8,905 nucleotides of DNA. It comes from Oscillospiraceae bacterium (GTDB taxonomy: Bacteria > Bacillota > Clostridia > Oscillospirales > Ruminococcaceae). Below the pieces are notes generated by a model. The model did no database searches and was not told where the DNA came from. It worked only from the letters and a program-made list of their open reading frames with translations. The stretch spans positions 1 through 8,905 of the forward strand of contig JAEDLA010000045.1 in NCBI GenBank assembly GCA_016295545.1, given 5' to 3'. Each line of letters opens with the position of its first letter. Positions within the stretch are counted from its first letter, which is position 1. Positions 1 through 6,028 of this stretch are shown here, piece by piece. The translations under genes were made by a program, and so were the position numbers.

Positions 1-42
1 CATGACATAAGCCTTGCCGAACTGCACAAAACTTCATTAGCA

Positions 43-71
43 ATTATACCAAATTCGCCCGATTATGTCAA
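43..71 (-). promoter_or_regulatory. Leftward consensus promoter for a gene outside the window
   Basis: Read on the minus strand, TTGACA (71-66) and TATAAT (48-43) are separated by exactly 17 bp, a perfect match to the housekeeping sigma consensus. Transcription would start near position 36 and run off the left edge. No product can be named; the 42 bases downstream show only a weak purine-rich stretch before ATG triplets at 8-6 and 3-1. Confidence 0.75.
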
Positions 72-139
72 CTGCTGATAATCTGATGTCTGGTAAAATT
101 TTCATCAGCTTGGTGAGGAATTTGTATTAGTAACGCTCC

Positions 140-168
140 TTGACAAAACGATAATTATATGATATTAT
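140..168 (+). promoter_or_regulatory. Promoter of the ABC exporter operon
   Basis: TTGACA (140-145) is followed after 17 bp by TATTAT (163-168). The predicted transcription start near 175 gives a leader of about 45 bases before the TTG start at 221. This makes the more upstream in-frame TTG at 176 unlikely as the start, since it would sit at the very 5' end of the message. Confidence 0.75.
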
Positions 169-220
169 TTATACATTGTCAATATTTGATAATACAATAT
201 CTGAAAGGAGCAATTTAACT

Positions 221-961
221 TTGGAAAAAATTCTCGAAGTAAAGGAGCTTTCAAAGCAGTACACAAAAGTGCTTGCGGCAAATAAAGTCTCCTTCGACAT
301 AAACGAGGGTGAAATATTCGCTTTGATAGGACCTAACGGTGCCGGAAAAACTACAACAATACGCATGATATCAACGCTTCTTATGCCAACTGCCGGAGAT
401 GCTGTTGTCGCCGGACACAGCGTGCTGAAAAATCCAGAAAAGGTAAGGGAGTGCATTACATATCTCCCCGATGAAGCCGGTGCATATAAGACTATGACTG
501 GAAAGGGCTACCTTAAATTCATGGCAGGACTTTTCACCAGCGACACAAATCAAATCAATGCCTGCGTACAGCGTGCTTCGGAGATGTGCGGTCTTGGAGA
601 CAGGCTGAATGACAAAATCGGCACATACAGCAGAGGAATGATAAGAAAGCTGCTCCTGTCAAGAGCCGTTATGACAAAACCAAAGCTTGCCATACTTGAC
701 GAGCCGACCAGCGGACTTGATGTTATCAACGCCCTTGAAATACGCAAAATGATAAAGAAGCTTGCCCATGAAGAAAAAATGTCATTTCTGCTTTCCTCCC
801 ACAATATGCTGGAAATTGAATTCGTCTCAGACAGAGTTGGTATAATCTCAAAGGGACGTCTTATGGTCACAGGCGGTACTCAGGAGCTTAAAGAACGTTA
901 CAACGCTGCTAATCTTGAGGAAGTCTTTGAAAGGGTGGTGAACGAAAATGAAATTCTTTAA
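221..961 (+). CDS. ABC transporter ATP-binding protein, NatA/ABC-2 exporter type
   Basis: This is the cytoplasmic ATPase that powers the membrane partner encoded next to it. Counted from the TTG at 221 it has 246 residues. Visible motifs are the Walker A GPNGAGKTT (37-45), a signature of the form YSRGM (136-140), Walker B LAILDEPTSGLD (156-167) and the H-loop SSH (192-194). The usual Q-loop glutamine is not seen: the sequence there is YLPDEAGAY (81-89), with aspartate at 84. The TTG start is preferred because AAAGGAG lies at 204-210, ten bases upstream, and the promoter puts the transcript start near 175. The 3' end overlaps the permease gene by 14 bp, so the two are surely co-translated. The substrate is unknown; NatAB-like Na+ export or drug/peptide export are both possible. 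Confidence 0.93.
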   Translation: MEKILEVKELSKQYTKVLAANKVSFDINEGEIFALIGPNGAGKTTTIRMISTLLMPTAGDAVVAGHSVLKNPEKVRECITYLPDEAGAYKTMTGKGYLKFMAGLFTSDTNQINACVQRASEMCGLGDRLNDKIGTYSRGMIRKLLLSRAVMTKPKLAILDEPTSGLDVINALEIRKMIKKLAHEEKMSFLLSSHNMLEIEFVSDRVGIISKGRLMVTGGTQELKERYNAANLEEVFERVVNENEIL

Positions 962-2288
962 TCTTTTAAAGAAAGAGCTTGGTGAGCTTATCAACAAACA
1001 AATGATAATCGGTCTTGCTGTTATGATGGTAATTCTCATGTTTGTGGGAAATATTATGAAAACTACTGTCAGTGAAGCTATGGACCAGTCACTGTATACC
1101 ATTAATCTTGCCGATATGGACGATACGGAGCTGACTAAGGAGCTTATAGCCTCCCTTAAAGAAAACAACGTTAAAGTAAAGCTTTACAACGACGACTTAT
1201 GCTACAAGGGTGAATATCCGGAATTTCTAAGTAAGAATGAACTAAAGAATATTATCGTCATTCCCGAAGGCTTTACCGACTCGATTCTGAACGGCAAAAA
1301 GGATACGGAGCTAATCAGCGTTTCTGCAATGAGTTCGGCTGCTTCGCTGTCGAACATCTCAAACAGCAACAGCAGCGGTATTTCCGCCATAAATCAGTGT
1401 ATGAGGGATATTCTTGCAAAGCGTGACGGCATTTCCGCCGAACAGCTCGAAAGGCTCAATTCTCCTGTAAGCGTTTCGGAGAGAACAGTAGTTGCTGACA
1501 AATCGGCTGCCATTTCAATGGACACCATAATGGGAAAGGTCATGATGCAGAATATGATTCTCCCGATTGTGGTTTTCGTGCTTATTATGATGACTTCTCA
1601 GATGCTTATCAGCGCAATTTCCAATGAAAAAATCGACAAAACTCTTGAAACGCTGCTTTCAACGCCCATTTCAAGAACAGCTGTAATAAGCGCAAAAATG
1701 CTTGCTGCTGCTGTTGTGGCTCTGCTGAACGCCGCAGTATATATGATTGGCTTCTCGGTTTTCATTTCAGGTACTATGGACGGTGTTACAGAGGAGGTCA
1801 CCACTCCGGCTGTAGGAGATTTTATTTCCGTAGAATCAGCTCTTGCTCAGCTGGGACTTACTCTTACTCCTGTTGACTACTTACTTGTAGGTGTACAGCT
1901 GTTCCTGACAATTATGATTTGTCTTTCAGTTTCACTGATTCTCGGAGCACTTGTCAATGATACAAAATCCTCACAGAATATGATAATGCCCATTCTCATG
2001 CTTGCAATGGTGCCATATCTTATTTCAATGCTGACAGATATTAACTCCCTGCCTGTTGCGGCAAGAATTGCTGTGTATGCAATTCCCTTTACCCACACAT
2101 TCTCATCAATACCGAATCTTATGTTCGGCAACGATATGCTTTTCTTCGGCGGAATTATTTATCAGACTATTGTTTTCCTTGTATGTATGTTCTTTGCGCT
2201 CAGACTTTTCAAATCGGATAAGATATTTACTATATCCCTTAATTTCGGTCAGAAAGCGAAGTTCAGAAAAAACTCCTCAGCTGAGTAA
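948..2288 (+). CDS. ABC-2 type transporter permease, NatB-like layout
   Basis: This is the membrane subunit of the exporter whose ATPase ends inside this gene. It has 446 residues. One hydrophobic helix near the N-terminus (about 19-37) is followed by a polar, probably extracytoplasmic domain (about 38-200) with a Ser/Asn-rich stretch near 129-144. A helix block follows (about 203-225, 250-275, 310-336, 344-363 and 398-418, with a weaker one near 370-385). The cytoplasmic segment with ETLLSTPISR (234-243) matches the motif typical of ABC-2 permeases with this layout. The start at 948 has a G-rich AAGGGTGGTG stretch just upstream (931-940). A strong hairpin follows the stop, so the operon contains only these two genes. 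The exported substrate cannot be read from the sequence; sodium, antimicrobial or peptide export are options. Confidence 0.9.
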   Translation: MKFFNLLKKELGELINKQMIIGLAVMMVILMFVGNIMKTTVSEAMDQSLYTINLADMDDTELTKELIASLKENNVKVKLYNDDLCYKGEYPEFLSKNELKNIIVIPEGFTDSILNGKKDTELISVSAMSSAASLSNISNSNSSGISAINQCMRDILAKRDGISAEQLERLNSPVSVSERTVVADKSAAISMDTIMGKVMMQNMILPIVVFVLIMMTSQMLISAISNEKIDKTLETLLSTPISRTAVISAKMLAAAVVALLNAAVYMIGFSVFISGTMDGVTEEVTTPAVGDFISVESALAQLGLTLTPVDYLLVGVQLFLTIMICLSVSLILGALVNDTKSSQNMIMPILMLAMVPYLISMLTDINSLPVAARIAVYAIPFTHTFSSIPNLMFGNDMLFFGGIIYQTIVFLVCMFFALRLFKSDKIFTISLNFGQKAKFRKNSSAE

Positions 2289-2293
2289 AAATT

Positions 2294-2340
2294 ACAGCAC
2301 AGCCTTTGTTTTTATGTCAAAAGCTGTGCTGTTTATGTTT
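2294..2340 (+). terminator. Terminator of the ABC exporter operon
   Basis: ACAGCACAGC (2294-2303) pairs perfectly with GCTGTGCTGT (2323-2332). After one mismatch, TTTG (2305-2308) also pairs with CAAA (2318-2321). A T-rich tail TTTATGTTT follows, and the hairpin begins just after the permease stop codon. Confidence 0.75.
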
Positions 2341-2358
2341 ATGGAAACAATAATCTGA

Positions 2359-2401
2359 AAAAAAGAAAAGCCGATATACAGTCGTTCAACTGAATATCGG
2401 C
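2359..2401 (-). terminator. Terminator of the tRNA-Lys gene
   Basis: On the minus strand GCCGATAT (2401-2394) pairs with ATATCGGC (2377-2370), and CAGT pairs with ACTG inside it. The T-rich run CTTTTCTTTTTTT follows (2370-2358). It lies 11 bases after the encoded CCA end of the tRNA-Lys gene, as expected for a leftward intrinsic terminator. Confidence 0.8.
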
Positions 2402-2411
2402 ACATTTCCAA

Positions 2412-2487
2412 TGGTGAGACATGAGGGATTTGAACCCTCGACCCTACGCTTAAAAGGCGTATGCTCTACCGGCTGAGCTAATGTCTC
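2412..2487 (-). tRNA. tRNA-Lys, anticodon UUU
   Basis: The minus strand folds into a full 76-nt cloverleaf: acceptor GAGACAT/ATGTCTC (7 bp), D-stem GCTC/GAGC, anticodon stem TACGC/GCGTA with loop CTTTTAA, and T-stem GAGGG/CCCTC with loop TTCAAAT. The anticodon is TTT, so it decodes the lysine codons AAA and AAG. The discriminator base is A and the 3' CCA is encoded. It stands alone as a single-gene unit with its own promoter and terminator. Confidence 0.97.
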
Positions 2488-2498
2488 ACAACATATTT

Positions 2499-2527
2499 AT
2501 TATATCAAAAATAAGTCGCTTTGTCAA
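2499..2527 (-). promoter_or_regulatory. Promoter of tRNA-Lys
   Basis: On the minus strand TTGACA (2527-2522), a 17-bp spacer and TATAAT (2504-2499) form a perfect consensus, with an extended -10 TG two bases before TATAAT (TGATATAAT). Such strength is normal for a stable RNA gene. The predicted start is near 2492, a few bases upstream of the mature tRNA end. Confidence 0.88.
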
Positions 2528-2624
2528 GCTTAAAAATAATTTTTTTCAAAATGTACATTCATGTCAATCAGAAACAAATTTTAAAGTTAACTTTTGTGCA
2601 TTCAAACAGTTTTCAAGAATTAAT

Positions 2625-2653
2625 TTGACAGACTGCACGTTTTGTGATATAAT
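2625..2653 (+). promoter_or_regulatory. Promoter of tRNA-Arg
   Basis: TTGACA (2625-2630), a 17-bp spacer and TATAAT (2648-2653) match the consensus fully, again with the extended form TGATATAAT. It mirrors the tRNA-Lys promoter; the roughly 100 bases between the two are AT-rich and contain no gene. The start is predicted near 2660, about 11 bases before the tRNA. Confidence 0.88.
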
Positions 2654-2670
2654 ATATTTTGTTGGCGGAT

Positions 2671-2747
2671 GTGCCTGTAGCTCAGCTGGATAGAGTGACT
2701 GGCTACGAACCAGTAGGTCGGGGGTTCGAATCCCTCCAGGCACGCCA
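2671..2747 (+). tRNA. tRNA-Arg, anticodon ACG
   Basis: The 77-nt cloverleaf reads: acceptor GTGCCTG/CAGGCAC, D-stem GCTC/GAGT with a nine-base loop, anticodon stem ACTGG/CCAGT with loop CTACGAA, and a T-arm with loop TTCGAAT. The anticodon is ACG, expected to be edited to ICG and to read CGU, CGC and CGA arginine codons. The discriminator is G and CCA is encoded. It is a single-gene unit followed by two hairpins. Confidence 0.97.
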
Positions 2748-2753
2748 AAACTT

Positions 2754-2779
2754 ACGGGAGCATTTAAGCTCCCGTTTTT
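2754..2779 (+). terminator. Terminator of tRNA-Arg, first hairpin
   Basis: ACGGGAGC (2754-2761), loop ATTTAA, GCTCCCGT (2768-2775) and a run of five T ending at 2779 form a textbook intrinsic terminator, seven bases after the encoded CCA. Confidence 0.92.
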
Positions 2780-2789
2780 GTTATATTGT

Positions 2790-2827
2790 CCCCATAGCTG
2801 CATTTGCCGCAGTTATGGGGATTTTTT
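2790..2827 (+). terminator. Second rightward terminator hairpin behind tRNA-Arg
   Basis: CCCCATAGCTGC (2790-2801) pairs over 12 bp, with one G-T wobble, with GCAGTTATGGGG (2809-2820) around a seven-base loop, followed by A and six T (2822-2827). It lies in tandem after the first tRNA-Arg terminator. It probably stops read-through into the convergent xylanase gene. Confidence 0.8.
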
Positions 2828-2831
2828 ACGC

Positions 2832-2865
2832 AAAAAAGCAGCTGCGTTCAGATGAACACAGCTGC
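2832..2865 (-). terminator. Terminator of the GH30/CE1 gene
   Basis: On the minus strand GCAGCTG (2865-2859) pairs with CAGCTGC (2844-2838). The stem continues, after a mismatch, with GTTCA/TGAAC, and six T follow (2837-2832). It starts about eight bases past the xylanase stop codon. On the plus strand a short T-run also follows, so it may act in both directions. Confidence 0.8.
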
Positions 2866-2872
2866 CTGATTT

Positions 2873-5755
2873 TTATGCTTTGAAAACAGCTCTTACAAAA
2901 TTGTAAATATGAGCATGAATTGAGTTATCTCCGTGATATCCGCCATTTACATAATGCCAGATATGAGGAACACCATTGCTTGTGAAGTTTTTATGATAAT
3001 TTTCAGGATTTGAGTAAACTACCGTATCGTTGCTTCCTGCTGTAATAAACAGGAGGTGAGGTGCAACTTCATCGCTTGCCCATTTAAAGTCACCTGTAAC
3101 GCCGGGTGCAGGGCAGATAGCACCTACATAACCAAACAGGTCAGGGCGCTTCATACCAATCAGGAGAGATTCTCTGCCGCCCATTGAGAAACCGGTTATT
3201 GCGGTATTTTCCCTGCCGGTCTTGATGCTGTAATTTTTCTCAATATGGGGCATAAGGTCAACAATAAGGTCATTGATAAAGTTGTCGTATGCTGCATTAT
3301 TTGCATCGTCCATAGCTGAACAGCTGTCCTGTGTTGCACTTGAATAAATATAGGGGAATACGACTATCATATCCTCAGCTTCACCGGAAGCTATTGCATT
3401 TCCGATTATCTGACGGGTGTACATTGTACCATTTCCCTCAATAATCATTCTGTTCTGATTTTCCCAGTATCCGTGCATTACATACAGAACGGGATACTGC
3501 TTGTCAGAAGAATAACCGGCAGGAAGAAGAATATTATAAGGCTTGTTACGCTTGCAGGTTGTGGAATAATATGTTCCTGATTGTATTGTACCGTAGGAAA
3601 CTCCGGCTACTTCATTGTGAGAAGCACTCGGTTCGGTTTCAACTACCTGTGCCTGAATTTTTGCAGTATATTCAGCCATTGAGATAGGCGCTGTGATTTC
3701 AGGTGTGTTGTCAGGGAATTCAGTAATTCTTCTGATAACGTAGCACTGGAGATTTACAACGTCAGAAACATCAAATTTTGTGCTCTTGTCAACATCAGCA
3801 GCAGTCATTGTTGAATTATCAGCAAATCCGCCGTTTGCAAGACCATTTCTTGCAGCAATTATGTCGAAGCAGTCAATTGTGCCGTCAAAGTTGATGTCAC
3901 CGAGAATTATAGTCTTTGCTTCACCTGCACCAACAATTGTTGTGCCGGCAACTGCACCTATTGCTTCATCGATATAGAAATTATTTGTAGTCTCAGTAGT
4001 TTCAACATAGATTTTCAAGTCGCTTGCGCCTTCCGGAATCATGTAATTCTTATTTGCAAGCTGTGCCCATTCGCCCTTGTTAACATTGCCCTGAGCAATT
4101 GTGGAATACTGTGTTTCTCCGCTTGAATCGGTGTATTCCAGCTTCAGGCAGAATGTATCGGTTGCAGGGCCGTCAAAATAGTTGATATTTACGCTGAAGC
4201 TGTATTCCTTTCCGGGTTCAAATGCTTTGGAATTAAGCTCTCTATATGCGCCGTTCCATGCAGATGTTCTGCCGGAAACAAGGAGAGCCTCACTGCCTAC
4301 ATAAGCAGTTCTGCCGCTTGTCTGAACAGATGAAGCACCTCTGCCCTGCCAGCTGCAGGTGTCTCCTTCAAAGGGATCGTTAAAGTACCAGCCGTATTCA
4401 TTTGGCTCTGAGCCGGGAGCTGAACCGCTGCCCTCAAGGGATACAACAAAGGTTGAAACGCTTTCAGCCGGAAGTGATGCAAAGAATCCGCTGCCGTCGT
4501 TTTCAAGATTTTCTGTAAGTGCAAGATTTTCATTTGCAGATGTTCTGTAGCGGTCAACATCAACAATTTTTTCACCGCTGCCGATGCTGAAGCTCTGTGT
4601 GTATGTTTCACTGCCCTTGTTGATAGCAACAATAGTAATCTGGTTGTTATCATTCTTATAAGCAGAAACAAGAACATTATCCGCAGGCTGCTCTGTAACC
4701 TCGATTCTCTTGTCGCCAGGACGTACCCACTTTGAGTACTGAGCCATATTATAGCCTCTCTTGGTAATAACTCCGCTTTCGTCCATAAGACCATAGCTTC
4801 TTCTAATATACCACCATGTATAAGCACTCATGTTTCCTACAACGAGGGCATTATGGATATTTTCAGAAACCTGAAGTGCTTCAGGCCAGCGGTTTGCGGA
4901 ATTAGCCTCACTGTTCGGCACATAAACCTCGGTCATCCATATTTCCTTGCCGCAGTTTTCAAGTTCGGGATAATCCATCCAGCTTCTCTGAGTACCATAC
5001 ATATGAGTACCGAATACATCACAGTTAGCAAAAGCTTTACTGTTTGCCATTATTTTCTGATAAAATTTCTTTCCGCCGTCCGGTACCCATGATGCATTAA
5101 GAGGAGCGTACTGGAAGGACTCAGGAGACATGAGACGTGTGCTTGTTATCTGGTCGCCGTAGTTTGCAATAAAGTCAACTGTTTCATCTGTTGACCAGTA
5201 TGTCCATTCGGAAGCATAGTCAGGCTCATTCTGAACCGAAATAGAATAAAGGTCAACGCCGTTATTCTTCATGTAAGTGCCGAAGTCGTTAAGATGCTTA
5301 GCATAAGCGCCGTAATTTGACTTGGGAAGATGAAGCTTTCCGTTGCTTCCGCCGGATTCAGCCAGATTTGAGGGTGGTTCCCAAGGGGAGGCAAATACAT
5401 AAGCGCCCATTTTACTTGCAAACTGAGCTGTAGGAACAGCCTTGTTCCACTGATTGCTGTCGGGGTTTACGAAAACACGAAGCACAGTCAGTCCCAGTTC
5501 ATTTGTACCGTTTCCGAAAGCTGTCTGTCTTTGTGCAGCCGTCATATCCTGTCCTGTCCATTCAGGATGATTGATTCCGCCGAAGCCTCTGATAACCTGA
5601 TATTCTGTAGTTGTATCTACAACGCAGTTTGAAGCTGCAGAAACATCAAGAGACTCAGGAACAGTATTTTCCGGGAAAACGGCAACAATAGATGCCATTA
5701 ATGCAGAAGCCGTAAATACCGCCGTAAACCTTTCTGCAAATTTTTTTAAACTCAT
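2873..5755 (-). CDS. Secreted dockerin protein: GH30 glucuronoxylanase, CBM22, dockerin, CE1 esterase
   Basis: This 960-residue exported enzyme should attack substituted xylan. A signal peptide (hydrophobic core about 10-28, cleavage probably near 40) precedes a GH30 domain (about 43-441). Its acid/base is E177 in SVQNEPDY and its nucleophile E276 in IWMTEVYV. R319 and Y321 in WWYIRRSYG match the residues that bind the glucuronic acid side group in GH30 subfamily 8, so endo-cleavage of glucuronoxylan is predicted. A Gly/Ser/Pro linker leads to a CBM22 (about 457-603), then a dockerin (about 617-682) with loops D620-D631 and D654-D665. Last is a CE1-type esterase (about 718-960) with Ser857 in GFSMGG, D910 and H941 as the likely triad, probably feruloyl or acetyl xylan esterase. 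AGGGAG lies seven bases before the ATG. It appears monocistronic, with its own promoter and terminator. Confidence 0.95.
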   Translation of the reverse strand: MSLKKFAERFTAVFTASALMASIVAVFPENTVPESLDVSAASNCVVDTTTEYQVIRGFGGINHPEWTGQDMTAAQRQTAFGNGTNELGLTVLRVFVNPDSNQWNKAVPTAQFASKMGAYVFASPWEPPSNLAESGGSNGKLHLPKSNYGAYAKHLNDFGTYMKNNGVDLYSISVQNEPDYASEWTYWSTDETVDFIANYGDQITSTRLMSPESFQYAPLNASWVPDGGKKFYQKIMANSKAFANCDVFGTHMYGTQRSWMDYPELENCGKEIWMTEVYVPNSEANSANRWPEALQVSENIHNALVVGNMSAYTWWYIRRSYGLMDESGVITKRGYNMAQYSKWVRPGDKRIEVTEQPADNVLVSAYKNDNNQITIVAINKGSETYTQSFSIGSGEKIVDVDRYRTSANENLALTENLENDGSGFFASLPAESVSTFVVSLEGSGSAPGSEPNEYGWYFNDPFEGDTCSWQGRGASSVQTSGRTAYVGSEALLVSGRTSAWNGAYRELNSKAFEPGKEYSFSVNINYFDGPATDTFCLKLEYTDSSGETQYSTIAQGNVNKGEWAQLANKNYMIPEGASDLKIYVETTETTNNFYIDEAIGAVAGTTIVGAGEAKTIILGDINFDGTIDCFDIIAARNGLANGGFADNSTMTAADVDKSTKFDVSDVVNLQCYVIRRITEFPDNTPEITAPISMAEYTAKIQAQVVETEPSASHNEVAGVSYGTIQSGTYYSTTCKRNKPYNILLPAGYSSDKQYPVLYVMHGYWENQNRMIIEGNGTMYTRQIIGNAIASGEAEDMIVVFPYIYSSATQDSCSAMDDANNAAYDNFINDLIVDLMPHIEKNYSIKTGRENTAITGFSMGGRESLLIGMKRPDLFGYVGAICPAPGVTGDFKWASDEVAPHLLFITAGSNDTVVYSNPENYHKNFTSNGVPHIWHYVNGGYHGDNSIHAHIYNFVRAVFKA

Positions 5756-5762
5756 AAAATCA

Positions 5763-5768
5763 CTCCCT
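5763..5768 (-). promoter_or_regulatory. Ribosome binding site of the GH30/CE1 gene
   Basis: AGGGAG on the minus strand with a seven-base spacer to ATG fixes the start of the signal peptide. Confidence 0.8.
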
Positions 5769-5793
5769 GTAAAATTTGATTTTTCACGTTTTC

Positions 5794-5806
5794 TTAAGGT
5801 GTATTA
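5794..5806 (+). repeat. 13-bp direct repeat, copy 1
   Basis: TTAAGGTGTATTA occurs here and again, identical and in the same orientation, at 5971-5983. This copy lies in the predicted 5' leader of the xylanase transcript, just downstream of its start site near 5811. Confidence 0.7.
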
Positions 5807-5817
5807 CCGATATTTTT

Positions 5818-5846
5818 ATTATACACAATTCATACACAATTAACAA
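5818..5846 (-). promoter_or_regulatory. Promoter of the GH30/CE1 gene, with a tandem repeat in its spacer
   Basis: On the minus strand TTGTTA (5846-5841) and TATAAT (5823-5818) are 17 bp apart. The -10 box is perfect and the -35 box matches four of six bases, which fits a gene needing activation or only moderate strength. The spacer and box edges contain two copies of AATTGTGTAT (5841-5832 and 5830-5821), 11 bp apart, about one helical turn. The leader to the ATG would be about 55 bases. Confidence 0.65.
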
Positions 5847-5955
5847 CCCATTAAATGAATTTTAAGTGGACAATATGAACATCTTGTGGATAAAACGTGC
5901 ATGGGCAGGAAGAAATCTACCCAAAATAGTAAGTAATCATAATCCTGTCTGATGA

Positions 5956-5984
5956 TTGACAACAGAACAATTAAGGTGTATTAT
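5956..5984 (+). promoter_or_regulatory. Promoter of the YitT-family gene
   Basis: TTGACA (5956-5961), a 17-bp spacer and TATTAT (5979-5984) predict a start near 5991 and a leader of about 38 bases. The -10 region overlaps copy 2 of the 13-bp repeat. Confidence 0.75.
5971..5983 (+). repeat. 13-bp direct repeat, copy 2
   Basis: This is the second identical TTAAGGTGTATTA. It covers the end of the spacer and most of the -10 box of the rightward promoter, so a protein bound here would affect transcription of the membrane protein gene. Confidence 0.7.
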
Positions 5985-6028
5985 ATATACAATCAAGCGA
6001 ATAATAACGCTTATATAAGGGGGACTTT

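Noticed and set aside
176..220. Upstream in-frame TTG at 176 as start of the ABC ATPase
   Set aside because: It lies one base from the predicted transcript start and lacks a ribosome binding site, while TTG at 221 follows AAAGGAG.
2412..2747. tRNA genes as integration sites of a mobile element
   Set aside because: No duplicated tRNA 3' end, integrase or transposase is seen; both tRNA genes are intact with normal promoters and terminators.
2564..2883. Open frames on both strands across tRNA-Arg
   Set aside because: They are translations of the tRNA, its promoter and terminators and have no protein features.
4297..4827. 176-codon open frame on the minus strand inside the xylanase gene
   Set aside because: It overlaps the GH30 and CBM22 coding sequence in another frame, shows a low-complexity Leu/Ala/Arg-rich product and has no recognisable domain.
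5756..6028. Riboswitch or small RNA in the divergent region
   Set aside because: The predicted leaders are only about 40-55 bases and show no conserved riboswitch core; the region is explained by two promoters and repeats.
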